Below are positions 1 to 5,738 of a stretch of DNA of 9,206 bases, in pieces. The DNA is from Candidatus Melainabacteria bacterium (GTDB lineage: Bacteria > Cyanobacteriota > Vampirovibrionia > LMEP-6097). The stretch is from positions 1 through 9,206 of the forward strand of contig JAPPOW010000089.1 of the NCBI GenBank assembly GCA_028817775.1. Direction: 5' to 3'. The notes beneath the pieces were generated by a model that saw only the letters and a list, made by a program, of their open reading frames with translations, had not been told where the DNA came from and searched no databases. The stretch's first letter is position 1; each line of letters starts with the position of its first letter. The position numbers and the translations under genes are program-made.

Positions 1-252
1 ATTGAAGCAGGTCACTATACTTTGGGAAGCAAAACTTTCAGTGTGGAACAACTTCGCGATTTAGCAAACCCAGCCAAACCCTTAAGGCAAGCATGGCAAG
101 AAGCTAAACAAGCACGCAGAGCTTATAAACAAGCCCATAGAACTTATTGGGATGATACCTTTGAAAGAGAAGCTCGAGACTTTGCAGTTGCCAATCGTTT
201 TAGTCCTACTCGTTTACTTAAAGATCTAGGCAGGTCACTATACATAATATAG
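1..252 (+). CDS. 3' end of an unrecognised protein (5' truncated by window edge)
   Basis: The frame is open from the first base to a TAG at 250-252, giving at least 83 residues. A TTG at 22 could in principle start a 76-residue protein, but nothing resembling a ribosome binding site precedes it, so I read this as the tail of a longer gene. The visible part is highly charged and probably helical, with an Arg/Lys/Gln/Ala-rich stretch (QAWQEAKQARRAYKQAHRTY) followed by a WDDTFERE segment. It has no membrane segment or signal peptide. I recognise no family. The C-terminal residues (GRSLYII) are encoded by the second copy of a 14-bp direct repeat, read in a different frame from the first copy. The natural end of the gene may therefore have been altered. 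Confidence 0.55.
   Translation: MEAGHYTLGSKTFSVEQLRDLANPAKPLRQAWQEAKQARRAYKQAHRTYWDDTFEREARDFAVANRFSPTRLLKDLGRSLYII
7..20 (+). repeat. Direct repeat copy 1 (GCAGGTCACTATAC)
   Basis: This exact 14-base sequence recurs at 230-243, offset by 223 bp. Here it is read as Ala-Gly-His-Tyr plus the first base of a Thr codon, within the open frame of the partial gene. Because 223 is not a multiple of three, the second copy is read in another frame. Confidence 0.8.
230..243 (+). repeat. Direct repeat copy 2 (GCAGGTCACTATAC)
   Basis: Second exact copy of the 14-mer found at 7-20. If the 223 bp between equivalent positions were removed, the frame used by copy 1 would read Ala-Gly-His-Tyr-Thr and then TAA (245-247). 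The pair may therefore mark a duplication or insertion near the original end of the upstream gene. No terminal inverted repeats or transposase accompany it. Confidence 0.8.
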
Positions 253-257
253 CTCTA

Positions 258-279
258 TGCGATAATTGAAGCGAGGTGA
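258..279 (+). promoter_or_regulatory. Extended -10 plus Shine-Dalgarno for the membrane-protein gene
   Basis: TGCGATAAT (258-266) is an extended -10 with five of six matches to TATAAT and the TG placed correctly. It predicts a start near 273. GAGGTGA (273-279) is a good Shine-Dalgarno five bases before the ATG at 285. No convincing -35 is visible, as expected for extended -10 promoters. The Shine-Dalgarno overlaps the upstream GTG at 276, which argues against that codon as the start. Confidence 0.45.
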
Positions 280-284
280 TTTTG

Positions 285-665
285 ATGACTCTATATTTAT
301 TCAAAGCTATTAGTTTGTACTTTCTGATAATTGGTTTATCAGTACTAGTGAATAAGAAGACCTATAAGAAATTGATGAAAGAGCTAAGCGGAGAAGCTGG
401 ACTTTTGGTTTTTGTCTTTGGCTTTATTTCCTTGATAATTGGAATTCTAATGGTCTGTGCTCATAATCTCTGGGGCAACTTCCAAGAAATCCTAGTCAGT
501 CTTTATGGTTGGATTGCTCTAATCAAGGGTAGTTTGCTACTTATCAAGCCAGCTGGCTACAAAAAAATTGTCCAAAAGTGCAATAACGATGGTTACTTGA
601 GATTTGTTTCTATCTTCTATACTGCCTTTGGTTTGTATTGCTGTTACTTAGCATTCTTAGCTTAA
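285..665 (+). CDS. Small four-helix integral membrane protein, unknown function
   Basis: A 126-residue inner-membrane protein with four predicted hydrophobic helices (about residues 4-22, 38-58, 68-88 and 104-125), separated by short Lys-rich loops such as NKKTYKK. Residues 60-63 are HNLW, followed by GW (75-76) and LIKG (79-82). From memory, a His-Asn-x-Trp then Gly-Trp...Lys-Gly pattern recurs in a family of small uncharacterised bacterial membrane proteins, but I cannot name it. There is no obvious catalytic site. A GTG at 276 would add three residues. I chose the ATG at 285 because GAGGTGA sits five bases upstream and overlaps the GTG. The last nine bases overlap the 3' end of tdh on the other strand, with no terminator between them. 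Confidence 0.8.
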   Translation: MTLYLFKAISLYFLIIGLSVLVNKKTYKKLMKELSGEAGLLVFVFGFISLIIGILMVCAHNLWGNFQEILVSLYGWIALIKGSLLLIKPAGYKKIVQKCNNDGYLRFVSIFYTAFGLYCCYLAFLA

Positions 666-1682
666 TTCAAGTATAACTTTGCCACACTGACCCGATTCCA
701 TCGCTTCAAAAGCTTGCTGGTAATCATCAAAAGCAAAACGGTGAGTAATCACTGGACTTAGATCAAGCCCACTTTTGATCAGCTGTTCCATCTTGTACCA
801 AGTTTCAAACATCTCACGCCCATAAATACCTTTGAGTTGTAAACCCTTGAAAATTACTTCATCCCAATTGATGGCAGTTGCTTCTGGCAAAATTCCAAGC
901 AAGGCAATCTTACCGCCATGATACATATTTTCAAGCATTAAAGCAAAGGCCTGCTGCGAGCCAGACATTTCTAGACCAACATCAAAACCACTATTGATAG
1001 AGATTTCTGGCATTACTGACTCTAATTTAGTTTTACTAGGATTGATTGCTCTAGTAGCTCCCATTTGCTTAGCAATTTCAAGTCTATAGTCATTAAGATC
1101 AGTAACTACTATATTGCGAGCACCAGAAAATTTAGCAATCGCTACTGCCATATTACCAATGAGCCCAGCTCCAGTAATCAAGACATCCTCACCAATAATT
1201 GGGAAGGACAGTGCTGCATGAACTGCATTACCAAAGGGATCAAAGATCGCTGCAACCTCATCGGAAATTGCCGGATGCAATTTAATGACATTGGCTGCTG
1301 GCACCGAGACATATTCAGCAAAGGCGCCATCACGTTCGATGCCAATACCAATAGTATCTGTACAAAGATGACGAATACCCCGACGGCAGTTGCGGCACTG
1401 CCCGCAAACCACATGGCCTTCAGCAGTGACTCTATCTCCTAGTTCTAGGTTAGTAACAGCTTCGCCCTTGTCAATAATCACTCCCGAGAATTCGTGTCCA
1501 GTAATTCTCGGTACTTCAATATGTTTCTGAGACCATTCATCCCACTTATATATATGCAAATCGGTACCACAAATAGCAGCCTTGTTTACTTTGATTAGCA
1601 CATCATTCAAGCCGGGCTTTGGCTCTGGCACTTCTTCCAGCCAGATACCTTTCTTTGCTTCTTTTTTGACCAGTGCTTTCAT
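657..1682 (-). CDS. tdh: L-threonine 3-dehydrogenase
   Basis: A zinc-dependent, NAD-linked medium-chain dehydrogenase that oxidises L-threonine to 2-amino-3-ketobutyrate in the cytosol, the first step of threonine breakdown to glycine and acetyl-CoA. At 341 residues it matches the usual length. The catalytic zinc region shows Cys38, Thr40, His43 and the GHE motif at 62-64. The structural-zinc cysteines are at 93, 96, 99 and 107. The Rossmann nucleotide loop GAGLIG is at 171-176 (the more common form has Pro where Leu174 is), with an acidic residue after the second strand (VTDLND, Asp195) consistent with NAD preference. A FDPFGNAVH segment typical of the family lies at 147-155. The gene is divergent from kbl, its pathway partner, 16 bp away. 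It has no Shine-Dalgarno but has an extended -10 ending eight bases before the ATG, suggesting a nearly leaderless mRNA. Confidence 0.96.
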   Translation of the reverse strand: MKALVKKEAKKGIWLEEVPEPKPGLNDVLIKVNKAAICGTDLHIYKWDEWSQKHIEVPRITGHEFSGVIIDKGEAVTNLELGDRVTAEGHVVCGQCRNCRRGIRHLCTDTIGIGIERDGAFAEYVSVPAANVIKLHPAISDEVAAIFDPFGNAVHAALSFPIIGEDVLITGAGLIGNMAVAIAKFSGARNIVVTDLNDYRLEIAKQMGATRAINPSKTKLESVMPEISINSGFDVGLEMSGSQQAFALMLENMYHGGKIALLGILPEATAINWDEVIFKGLQLKGIYGREMFETWYKMEQLIKSGLDLSPVITHRFAFDDYQQAFEAMESGQCGKVILELS

Positions 1683-1692
1683 TGGTTATACT
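1666..1692 (+). promoter_or_regulatory. Candidate kbl promoter, possibly leaderless
   Basis: TTGACC (1666-1671) and TATACT (1687-1692) resemble -35 and -10 boxes but are 15 bp apart, shorter than the 16-18 bp norm. With this -10, transcription would begin at about 1699, the A of the kbl ATG. No Shine-Dalgarno exists between here and the ATG. The -35 lies inside the first codons of tdh, so the two divergent promoters interleave. Confidence 0.35.
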
Positions 1693-1699
1693 TATATCA
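1683..1699 (-). promoter_or_regulatory. Extended -10 promoter of tdh, about 2-nt leader
   Basis: On the minus strand TGATATAAG (1699-1691) is an extended -10 (TG-N-TATAAG) followed by eight bases (TATAACCA) and the tdh ATG. Transcription would start near 1684, two bases before the start codon. The TG overlaps the first base of the kbl start codon on the other strand. No good -35 is seen, and it would lie inside kbl. Confidence 0.5.
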
Positions 1700-2877
1700 T
1701 GTCTCAAGCAATTGAAATTTTTCGCCAAGAACTTGAAGCAATTAAAGCTCAGGGCACCTATAAAGAAGAGCGGCTTATCAGCTCTCGTCAGGACCGGGAG
1801 ATTACAACTACGGCTCCTAGCCAAGGTAAATTCATCAATATGTGTGCCAATAACTATTTGGGACTTGGTGGCTCTCAGCAATTAGTGGGTTGGGCAAAAG
1901 AGGGTCTGGATAAATATGGTTTTGGCCTCAATTCAGTAAGATTTATTTGCGGCACTCAGGATATTCACCGCCAGCTCGAGACGAAAGTCGCTAACTTTGT
2001 CGGCTGTAAAGAAGCTATTCTTTATTCTTCTTGTTTTGATGCCAATGCTGGTTTGTTTGAAACTTTGCTCAATAAAGAAGATGTGATTATTAGTGACAAA
2101 CTTAATCACGCCAGTATCATTGATGGTATTCGTCTCTGTAAAGCCGAGCGCAAACTCTATGACAATAATGATATGGCTGGACTTGAACAGCATCTCAAAG
2201 ATAGTCAGGACAAACGCATCAGGTTAATTGCAACTGATGGAGTTTTTAGTATGGATGGAGTGATTGCCAAACTTGAGACTATTGTTGAGCTGGCAACAAA
2301 ATACAATGCTCTAGTTATGGTTGATGATTCTCACGCTAGTGGTTTTGTTGGTGAGCGCGGGCGCGGCACCCCAGAAGCAGCTGGAGTCTTTGGCAAGATT
2401 GACATTATCACCAGTACCTTTGGCAAGGCTCTAGGAGGGGCTTCTGGTGGATTTACCGCTTCAATTCATCCTGAGATCATTGATCTACTCAGACAAAGAT
2501 CAAGACCTTATTTATTCTCGAACTCACTAGCACCAGCTATCACTTATACTGAGCTCAAAGTTATTGAAATGCTAGAACAAGATAGTTCAGCAGTTGAAAA
2601 GATTCAAGCCAACACCAAATACTTTAGAGAACAGCTTACTGAAGCTGGTATTGATATCATCCCCAGCACTCACCCGATAGTGCCAGTGATGATTTATGAT
2701 GAAGCCAAAGCAATTGAAATTGCCGCTAAGCTTTATAAAGATGGCATCTATGTCATTGGTTTTTGTTACCCGGTAGTGCCGCTAGGCAAAGCTCGCATTA
2801 GAGTACAAGTTTCTGCAGCACATAGCAAGGAGGATTTAGACAAAGCAGTAGCAGCCTTTGTTCGTCATCTCAAATGA
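1699..2877 (+). CDS. kbl: 2-amino-3-ketobutyrate CoA ligase (glycine C-acetyltransferase)
   Basis: A pyridoxal-phosphate enzyme of the alpha-oxoamine synthase family. It cleaves 2-amino-3-ketobutyrate, the tdh product, with CoA to glycine and acetyl-CoA. The 392 residues are close to the usual 395-400. Visible motifs are NNYLGL (51-56) near the N-terminus, the SVRFICGTQDIHRQLE segment (79-94), a cofactor-stacking His137 in LNHASIIDG, the DDSHASG motif (209-215, with Asp210 and His212 contacting the cofactor) and the lysine for the internal aldimine, Lys243, in TFGKALGG. The frame is open further upstream into tdh, but family alignment begins at MSQAIEIFRQ, so I chose the ATG at 1699. It ends in ATGA, overlapping the next gene. 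Related enzymes (8-amino-7-oxononanoate or 5-aminolevulinate synthase) share the fold, but the tdh neighbour supports kbl. Confidence 0.96.
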   Translation: MSQAIEIFRQELEAIKAQGTYKEERLISSRQDREITTTAPSQGKFINMCANNYLGLGGSQQLVGWAKEGLDKYGFGLNSVRFICGTQDIHRQLETKVANFVGCKEAILYSSCFDANAGLFETLLNKEDVIISDKLNHASIIDGIRLCKAERKLYDNNDMAGLEQHLKDSQDKRIRLIATDGVFSMDGVIAKLETIVELATKYNALVMVDDSHASGFVGERGRGTPEAAGVFGKIDIITSTFGKALGGASGGFTASIHPEIIDLLRQRSRPYLFSNSLAPAITYTELKVIEMLEQDSSAVEKIQANTKYFREQLTEAGIDIIPSTHPIVPVMIYDEAKAIEIAAKLYKDGIYVIGFCYPVVPLGKARIRVQVSAAHSKEDLDKAVAAFVRHLK

Positions 2878-3677
2878 TTTTAGAAAGCCTCAATTATGCT
2901 TGGCATGCAATCTCTTGTCCCAAATATGTTAAGGACTTAAAACTCCTACATGAAATCATAGCTATTGAAGCACGTTACAAACGCTGCAGGCAAGCCTGGC
3001 AGCCGCATCTAGAGCAGTGCAAAAAACTGATCATTGAGGAAGCCAAGCAACTCCCGAAGCGCGAGCGTATCATCATATTTGGCGCTGGTTCTCTGCACGA
3101 TGTACCACTCAAAGAATTAAGTCACTTGTTTGAAGAGCTGCACCTGGTTGATATTTTCTTCCTGCAAGCAGCAATTGACGAAATGAAAACTTATCCCAAT
3201 CTTGATTTTCATCAATTGGATATCACTGGTGTACTCAGAGCTGCAAGCCAACTAGATAATGACTCAATAATCAAGATTGATACCTTGACCAAAACTAGAC
3301 CGAGGGATTTCTTACAAGATGAAAATATAGATATGGTGGTAAGTTTGAATTTACTCTCTCAACTACCGGTGCAGATCAAAGATTACTATGAACGTAATGA
3401 AATCAGATCAACTGAACTTAATGAGTTCTATCAAAGTTTGATTCTGAATCATCTTGGTTACTTGAGAGCTTTTGCCGCTAGTGGTTCTAAGACCTTGCTA
3501 ATTAGCGATACCGAAAGATTGATTGCAGGCGAGATAGAATCTAGTTTACTAAATCTTGATGACTCTATTTTTAATGGCTTTGAGCCTATCCAAGACTGGA
3601 CTTGGTTGATTGCCCCTCAAGGTGAGCTTGACCCTAACTATGATTTATCACTTAGAGTTAAAGCCTTGAGAATTTGA
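2874..3677 (+). CDS. Rossmann-fold, methyltransferase-like protein translationally coupled to kbl
   Basis: A 267-residue, probably cytosolic protein. After a helical N-terminal region (1-62) the order of elements resembles class I S-adenosylmethionine methyltransferases. A first strand and glycine loop IIIFGAGSLHDVPL sit at 66-79, a second strand ends in acidic Asp93 (LHLVDIFF), a third ends at Asp116 (FHQLDIT), a fourth is NIDMVVSLNLLSQLP (151-165), and a fifth is KTLLISDTE (206-214). This is fold-level recognition only. The glycine loop is divergent and no substrate motif is seen, so it could also be a non-methylating Rossmann protein. Its ATG overlaps the kbl TGA (ATGA), it has no Shine-Dalgarno of its own, and it is very likely translated by coupling to kbl. 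Its last 30 bases overlap the 3' end of the convergent 3648-3935 gene. Confidence 0.75.
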   Translation: MILESLNYAWHAISCPKYVKDLKLLHEIIAIEARYKRCRQAWQPHLEQCKKLIIEEAKQLPKRERIIIFGAGSLHDVPLKELSHLFEELHLVDIFFLQAAIDEMKTYPNLDFHQLDITGVLRAASQLDNDSIIKIDTLTKTRPRDFLQDENIDMVVSLNLLSQLPVQIKDYYERNEIRSTELNEFYQSLILNHLGYLRAFAASGSKTLLISDTERLIAGEIESSLLNLDDSIFNGFEPIQDWTWLIAPQGELDPNYDLSLRVKALRI

Positions 3678-3935
3678 ACTTTGACCTTTCTCCTGAGCTT
3701 CAACCGCTTTGCCAGCTACATTAATCATCATGCCAGCAGGTCCAACTACAGAACTAAAAACCCTTGGCGCAATTTTCTCTGCAGCTTGGTCCATATAGAC
3801 TTCATGTTTTGGTCTAACATAGGTGTAAGGTTTGACTACCATCGGCTTAGGTTTAGAGAAATTTTTGGGAGTTGTATCCAAATAAGCCAATGAAGGCTGC
3901 AAACAAATAATCAATAAGAACAAAGCTCTAATCAT
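3648..3935 (-). CDS. Small predicted secreted protein, unknown function
   Basis: 95 residues. The N-terminus is a convincing Sec signal peptide: Met-Ile-Arg, a hydrophobic core ALFLLIICL, then a likely cleavage after SLA (residue 17). Cys11 lies inside the core in LIIC and lacks the small residue before it required by a lipobox, so this is not a clear lipoprotein. The mature part has a basic Pro/Lys/Tyr-rich segment (KPKPMVVKPYTYVRPKHEVY, about 28-47), a short amphipathic segment with GPAGMMINVAGKA (65-76) and a polar Gln/Ser/Asn-rich tail. I do not recognise the family. There is no Shine-Dalgarno. A weak extended -10 (TGTTAAATT, 3950-3942) ends six bases before the ATG, which would put transcription start on the ATG. 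The gene overlaps its convergent neighbour by 30 bases. Confidence 0.6.
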   Translation of the reverse strand: MIRALFLLIICLQPSLAYLDTTPKNFSKPKPMVVKPYTYVRPKHEVYMDQAAEKIAPRVFSSVVGPAGMMINVAGKAVEAQEKGQSSNSQGFNSK

Positions 3936-3950
3936 GATGACAATTTAACA

Positions 3951-3985
3951 CAAAGCAAGGCTTGATCAAGCCAAGTTTTGTTTAT
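3951..3985 (-). terminator. Possible terminator hairpin after the 3990-4871 gene
   Basis: GGCTTGATCAAGCC (3959-3972) is a perfect 14-base palindrome that can form a five-pair stem with a GATC loop. On the minus strand it follows the stop of the upstream gene and is followed by the T-rich TTGCTTTGTGTT. On the plus strand it is followed by GTTTTGTTTATTTG. The stem is short for a strong terminator. It could instead be a protein-binding palindrome upstream of the small secreted gene. Confidence 0.4.
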
Positions 3986-3989
3986 TTGT

Positions 3990-4871
3990 CTAAAGAGTTA
4001 GGGCTTTGGCAATCACAGTTGCAGTCTCTCTAATACTTGCCTGAGCAGCATCATTAGTTTCTAAATATTTATTGAGCTTGCCCTTTATTTGAGCAGGTGA
4101 ACGAATTTGCCTATCCTCACCACTTAGTACTAATGATTTTTTGAACCTATCAACATGTATTTCTTTTCTCAGGTAATCAATTAAATGAAAAATCAACTTG
4201 AGAACGATAGCTTCTCTGTTTTGAACAATATAGTCCTGCAGACGCGATAGAGTCTCAGATCTAATAGCTGCCTTCTTCCCTCTAGGGCGGTCTTCTTCAG
4301 ATTCTGTTTTTAAAACGTACTTAGCTAATGTCTCTAAGTTTCCACTGCGCGATTGACCGCTAGCAATTCTGCCTTCCCTAATCAGATTACAAAGAGCATA
4401 TGCAAGGGTACTAATATAAATACTTTGCCCTAATCGTCTACCTACATTAAAATGTTCATTCGTACATGACTGAACATATTGATAAGCAGTTTCCACTTCC
4501 CCAGGTTTTATACCAAGCTCATCTACCAACTCGTTGCCGATTTGTGGATATATCTGTGCCAGCTTAGTTGGTCTATGACCATTAATAGTTGGTGGGTATG
4601 CAAGCAAACGATCCAGTAGAAAATTATAAATTTGATCAATCTTTGGCTGCAGATCAGTCTGATGCAAACTCTGAAGATTAGCAGCTTGTTTTACTAGAGA
4701 GCTTGCCAAAAATTTACTGGCAGCAGCAGGAGCCTGAATCTGAGTTTTACCATCACAGCGCTCTCCTTTATGAGCCCTGACTTGTCTCTCGGCCCAGCGC
4801 TTTAGATTTTGCAGACCCTGAGATAAAGTATTGACCAATGATGGCAACTGCCTGACTTGAGATAAAAGCAT
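3990..4871 (-). CDS. Unrecognised helical cytosolic protein
   Basis: 293 residues from the ATG at 4871, or 299 from an ATG at 4889. I prefer 4871 because an extended -10 (TGATATTAT, 4888-4880) overlaps the upstream ATG and ends exactly eight bases before the 4871 ATG, the same geometry as tdh. The protein is almost entirely predicted helix, without signal peptide or membrane segments. An N-terminal basic region (KRWAERQVRAHKGER, 24-38) is followed by a helical domain from about 75 to 170, including LGIKPGEVETAYQYV (119-133) and NVGRRLGQSIYISTLAYAL (142-160). A charged linker (KTESEEDRPRGKK, 188-200) leads to a second helical region with LQDYIVQNREAIVLKLIFHL (211-230). The basic stretches could bind nucleic acid, but this is speculation. 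It is divergently transcribed from the 4915-5664 gene through a shared promoter. Confidence 0.75.
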   Translation of the reverse strand: MLLSQVRQLPSLVNTLSQGLQNLKRWAERQVRAHKGERCDGKTQIQAPAAASKFLASSLVKQAANLQSLHQTDLQPKIDQIYNFLLDRLLAYPPTINGHRPTKLAQIYPQIGNELVDELGIKPGEVETAYQYVQSCTNEHFNVGRRLGQSIYISTLAYALCNLIREGRIASGQSRSGNLETLAKYVLKTESEEDRPRGKKAAIRSETLSRLQDYIVQNREAIVLKLIFHLIDYLRKEIHVDRFKKSLVLSGEDRQIRSPAQIKGKLNKYLETNDAAQASIRETATVIAKALTL

Positions 4872-4884
4872 GATACAATATAAT
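4857..4884 (+). promoter_or_regulatory. Sigma-70-type promoter of the 4915-5664 gene
   Basis: TTGAGA (4857-4862, five of six) and a perfect TATAAT (4879-4884) lie 16 bp apart. The predicted start is near 4891, giving a 24-base leader. AGGGG (4908-4912) lies only two bases before the ATG, closer than is usual for a Shine-Dalgarno. The -35 lies inside the first codons of the divergent gene. Confidence 0.65.
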
Positions 4885-4890
4885 ATCATG
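4869..4890. repeat. Inverted repeat CATGATA-N8-TATCATG over both -10 boxes
   Basis: The seven-base arms (4869-4875 and 4884-4890) match perfectly and enclose the shared AT-rich -10 region of the divergent promoters. The left arm includes the start codon of the minus-strand gene. This could be an operator, or simply the consequence of two symmetrical promoters. Confidence 0.5.
4880..4888 (-). promoter_or_regulatory. Extended -10 of the 3990-4871 gene, about 2-nt leader
   Basis: TGATATTAT on the minus strand fits TG-N-TATAAT with one mismatch. Eight bases (ATTGTATC) separate it from the ATG at 4871, predicting a start near 4873. Its hexamer (4885-4880) overlaps the plus-strand -10 (4879-4884). 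Confidence 0.55.
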
Positions 4891-4902
4891 GCGATAATCG
4901 CC
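4890..4902. promoter_or_regulatory. Palindrome GGCGATAATCGCC, candidate operator
   Basis: A perfect 6-1-6 inverted repeat begins at the predicted plus-strand transcription start (4891). It lies just upstream of the minus-strand extended -10. A protein bound here could block both promoters. Transcribed, it could also form a short hairpin in the leader of the 4915-5664 gene. Confidence 0.45.
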
Positions 4903-4914
4903 TAATTAGGGGCT

Positions 4915-5664
4915 ATGACTATAAGACTTGATCAATTAATGACTAATGCTCGCGCTAATCTAACAGAGCGCGCAAGAAGATTAGACGATAAAATTGCCAG
5001 ACTCCAGGAAGACTTGGAGCGAGTCGAAGAGCAAAGTTTAGAGTTTAATCCCTACTCAAAACTAGAGCAAGCTTCAAGGAGGCTTGCCAGTAAATTAGCA
5101 AGAGCTGATATCGCTGCACCACGATCTATCGAAAGCAAAGTTTTTGGCAAACTAATCCCTGTTGATGAGCTTGTAAGAATACTCAAAACAGCAGAGCCAA
5201 ATAGTAGAGAACTAAATCTCACCATAAACTACCTTGGTAATTTAGTTCAAAGCCTGACTCTTATGGCATACGATCTCAGCACTTGTGATGAGCAAGCTAT
5301 AGAACTAGAGCCTGGATATAAGTTAGAACTCAAAAAACATCCTGATTTCCTTTATGGACCTAATATCTATTTTGAAACTCCAGCTGGCAAAATTGAAATC
5401 CTCCACTCAAACGCTGAAGTCTGGACTAGAGCACCTGCAAGTATCAACCTAGTACTTGGACCACAGGAGATACTTAGCCTTGATATAGACGAAGCGAAAC
5501 ACATGGGCTATCCAAATGCAGCATTTGGAATTGCTTTGGATTACGAGAAAATAAGTGAGAATGAACTCGAGTCTCCAATCCATACTGGGGCAGATTATGC
5601 CACTGACTACCCTTTTGATTTAGATCAATTTAGACTTCCAGAAGAAATGGTACCTGATTGGTAA
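4915..5664 (+). CDS. Unrecognised protein with N-terminal coiled coil
   Basis: 249 residues, acidic, with no signal peptide or membrane span. Residues about 11-63 are strongly helical and charged (for example RRLDDKIARLQEDLERVEEQ, 21-40) and likely form a coiled coil. Residues 78-122 form a second helical part (GKLIPVDELVRILKTAEP, then LNYLG-like NYLGNLVQSL). From about 130 on the sequence looks mixed beta: GYKLELKKHPDFLYGPNIYF, GKIEIL, ASINLVLGPQEILSLDIDEA. It ends in an acidic tail (DYPFDLDQFRLPEEMVPDW). I recognise no family. The ATG at 4915 follows a strong promoter. The next in-frame ATG (4939) has no better ribosome site. A separate promoter and 74 bases separate it from the next gene on the same strand. 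Confidence 0.75.
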   Translation: MTIRLDQLMTNARANLTERARRLDDKIARLQEDLERVEEQSLEFNPYSKLEQASRRLASKLARADIAAPRSIESKVFGKLIPVDELVRILKTAEPNSRELNLTINYLGNLVQSLTLMAYDLSTCDEQAIELEPGYKLELKKHPDFLYGPNIYFETPAGKIEILHSNAEVWTRAPASINLVLGPQEILSLDIDEAKHMGYPNAAFGIALDYEKISENELESPIHTGADYATDYPFDLDQFRLPEEMVPDW

Positions 5665-5685
5665 GCTACTGAAATCAGATTCGCA

Positions 5686-5729
5686 TTGCTTACGGCGGCC
5701 ATACGTGATAAGATAACATGCCAGGAGGT
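5686..5729 (+). promoter_or_regulatory. Promoter and Shine-Dalgarno of the 5739-6293 gene
   Basis: TTGCTT (5686-5691) and extended -10 TGATAAGAT (5706-5714, hexamer TAAGAT) are 17 bp apart, with predicted start near 5721. AGGAGGT (5723-5729) is a near-perfect Shine-Dalgarno nine bases before the ATG at 5739. An ATG at 5718 would lie upstream of the predicted transcript start, so 5739 is the better start. The -35 overlaps the right arm of a GTAAGC/GCTTAC inverted repeat (5661-5666, 5688-5693). Confidence 0.5.
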
Positions 5730-5738
5730 TCAATATCC

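Noticed and set aside
7..243. The 223-bp segment as a transposon with target duplication
   Set aside because: No terminal inverted repeats or transposase are visible, and the segment is coding; recorded only as a direct repeat.
1065..1442. 125-codon open frame on the plus strand inside tdh
   Set aside because: Antisense shadow of a certain gene; its sequence is Cys/Asn/Ser-rich with no plausible domain and no ribosome site.
1582..1698. In-frame upstream extension of kbl by 39 residues
   Set aside because: It lies wholly inside tdh on the opposite strand, and kbl homology begins at the ATG at 1699.
3681..3893. 70-codon plus-strand open frame downstream of the methyltransferase-like gene
   Set aside because: It mirrors the minus-strand gene, which has a clear signal peptide; this frame has no convincing features.
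3903..3905. Cys11 of the secreted protein as a lipoprotein lipobox
   Set aside because: The preceding residues are L-I-I; a lipobox needs a small residue (Gly/Ala/Ser) directly before the Cys, and the SLA site further on fits a normal Sec cleavage.
4888..4905. Mini-ORF ATG-GCG-ATA-ATC-GCC-TAA upstream of the 4915 gene, a possible leader peptide
   Set aside because: Its ATG lies at or before the predicted transcription start (4891), it has no ribosome site, and its codons simply read through the palindrome.
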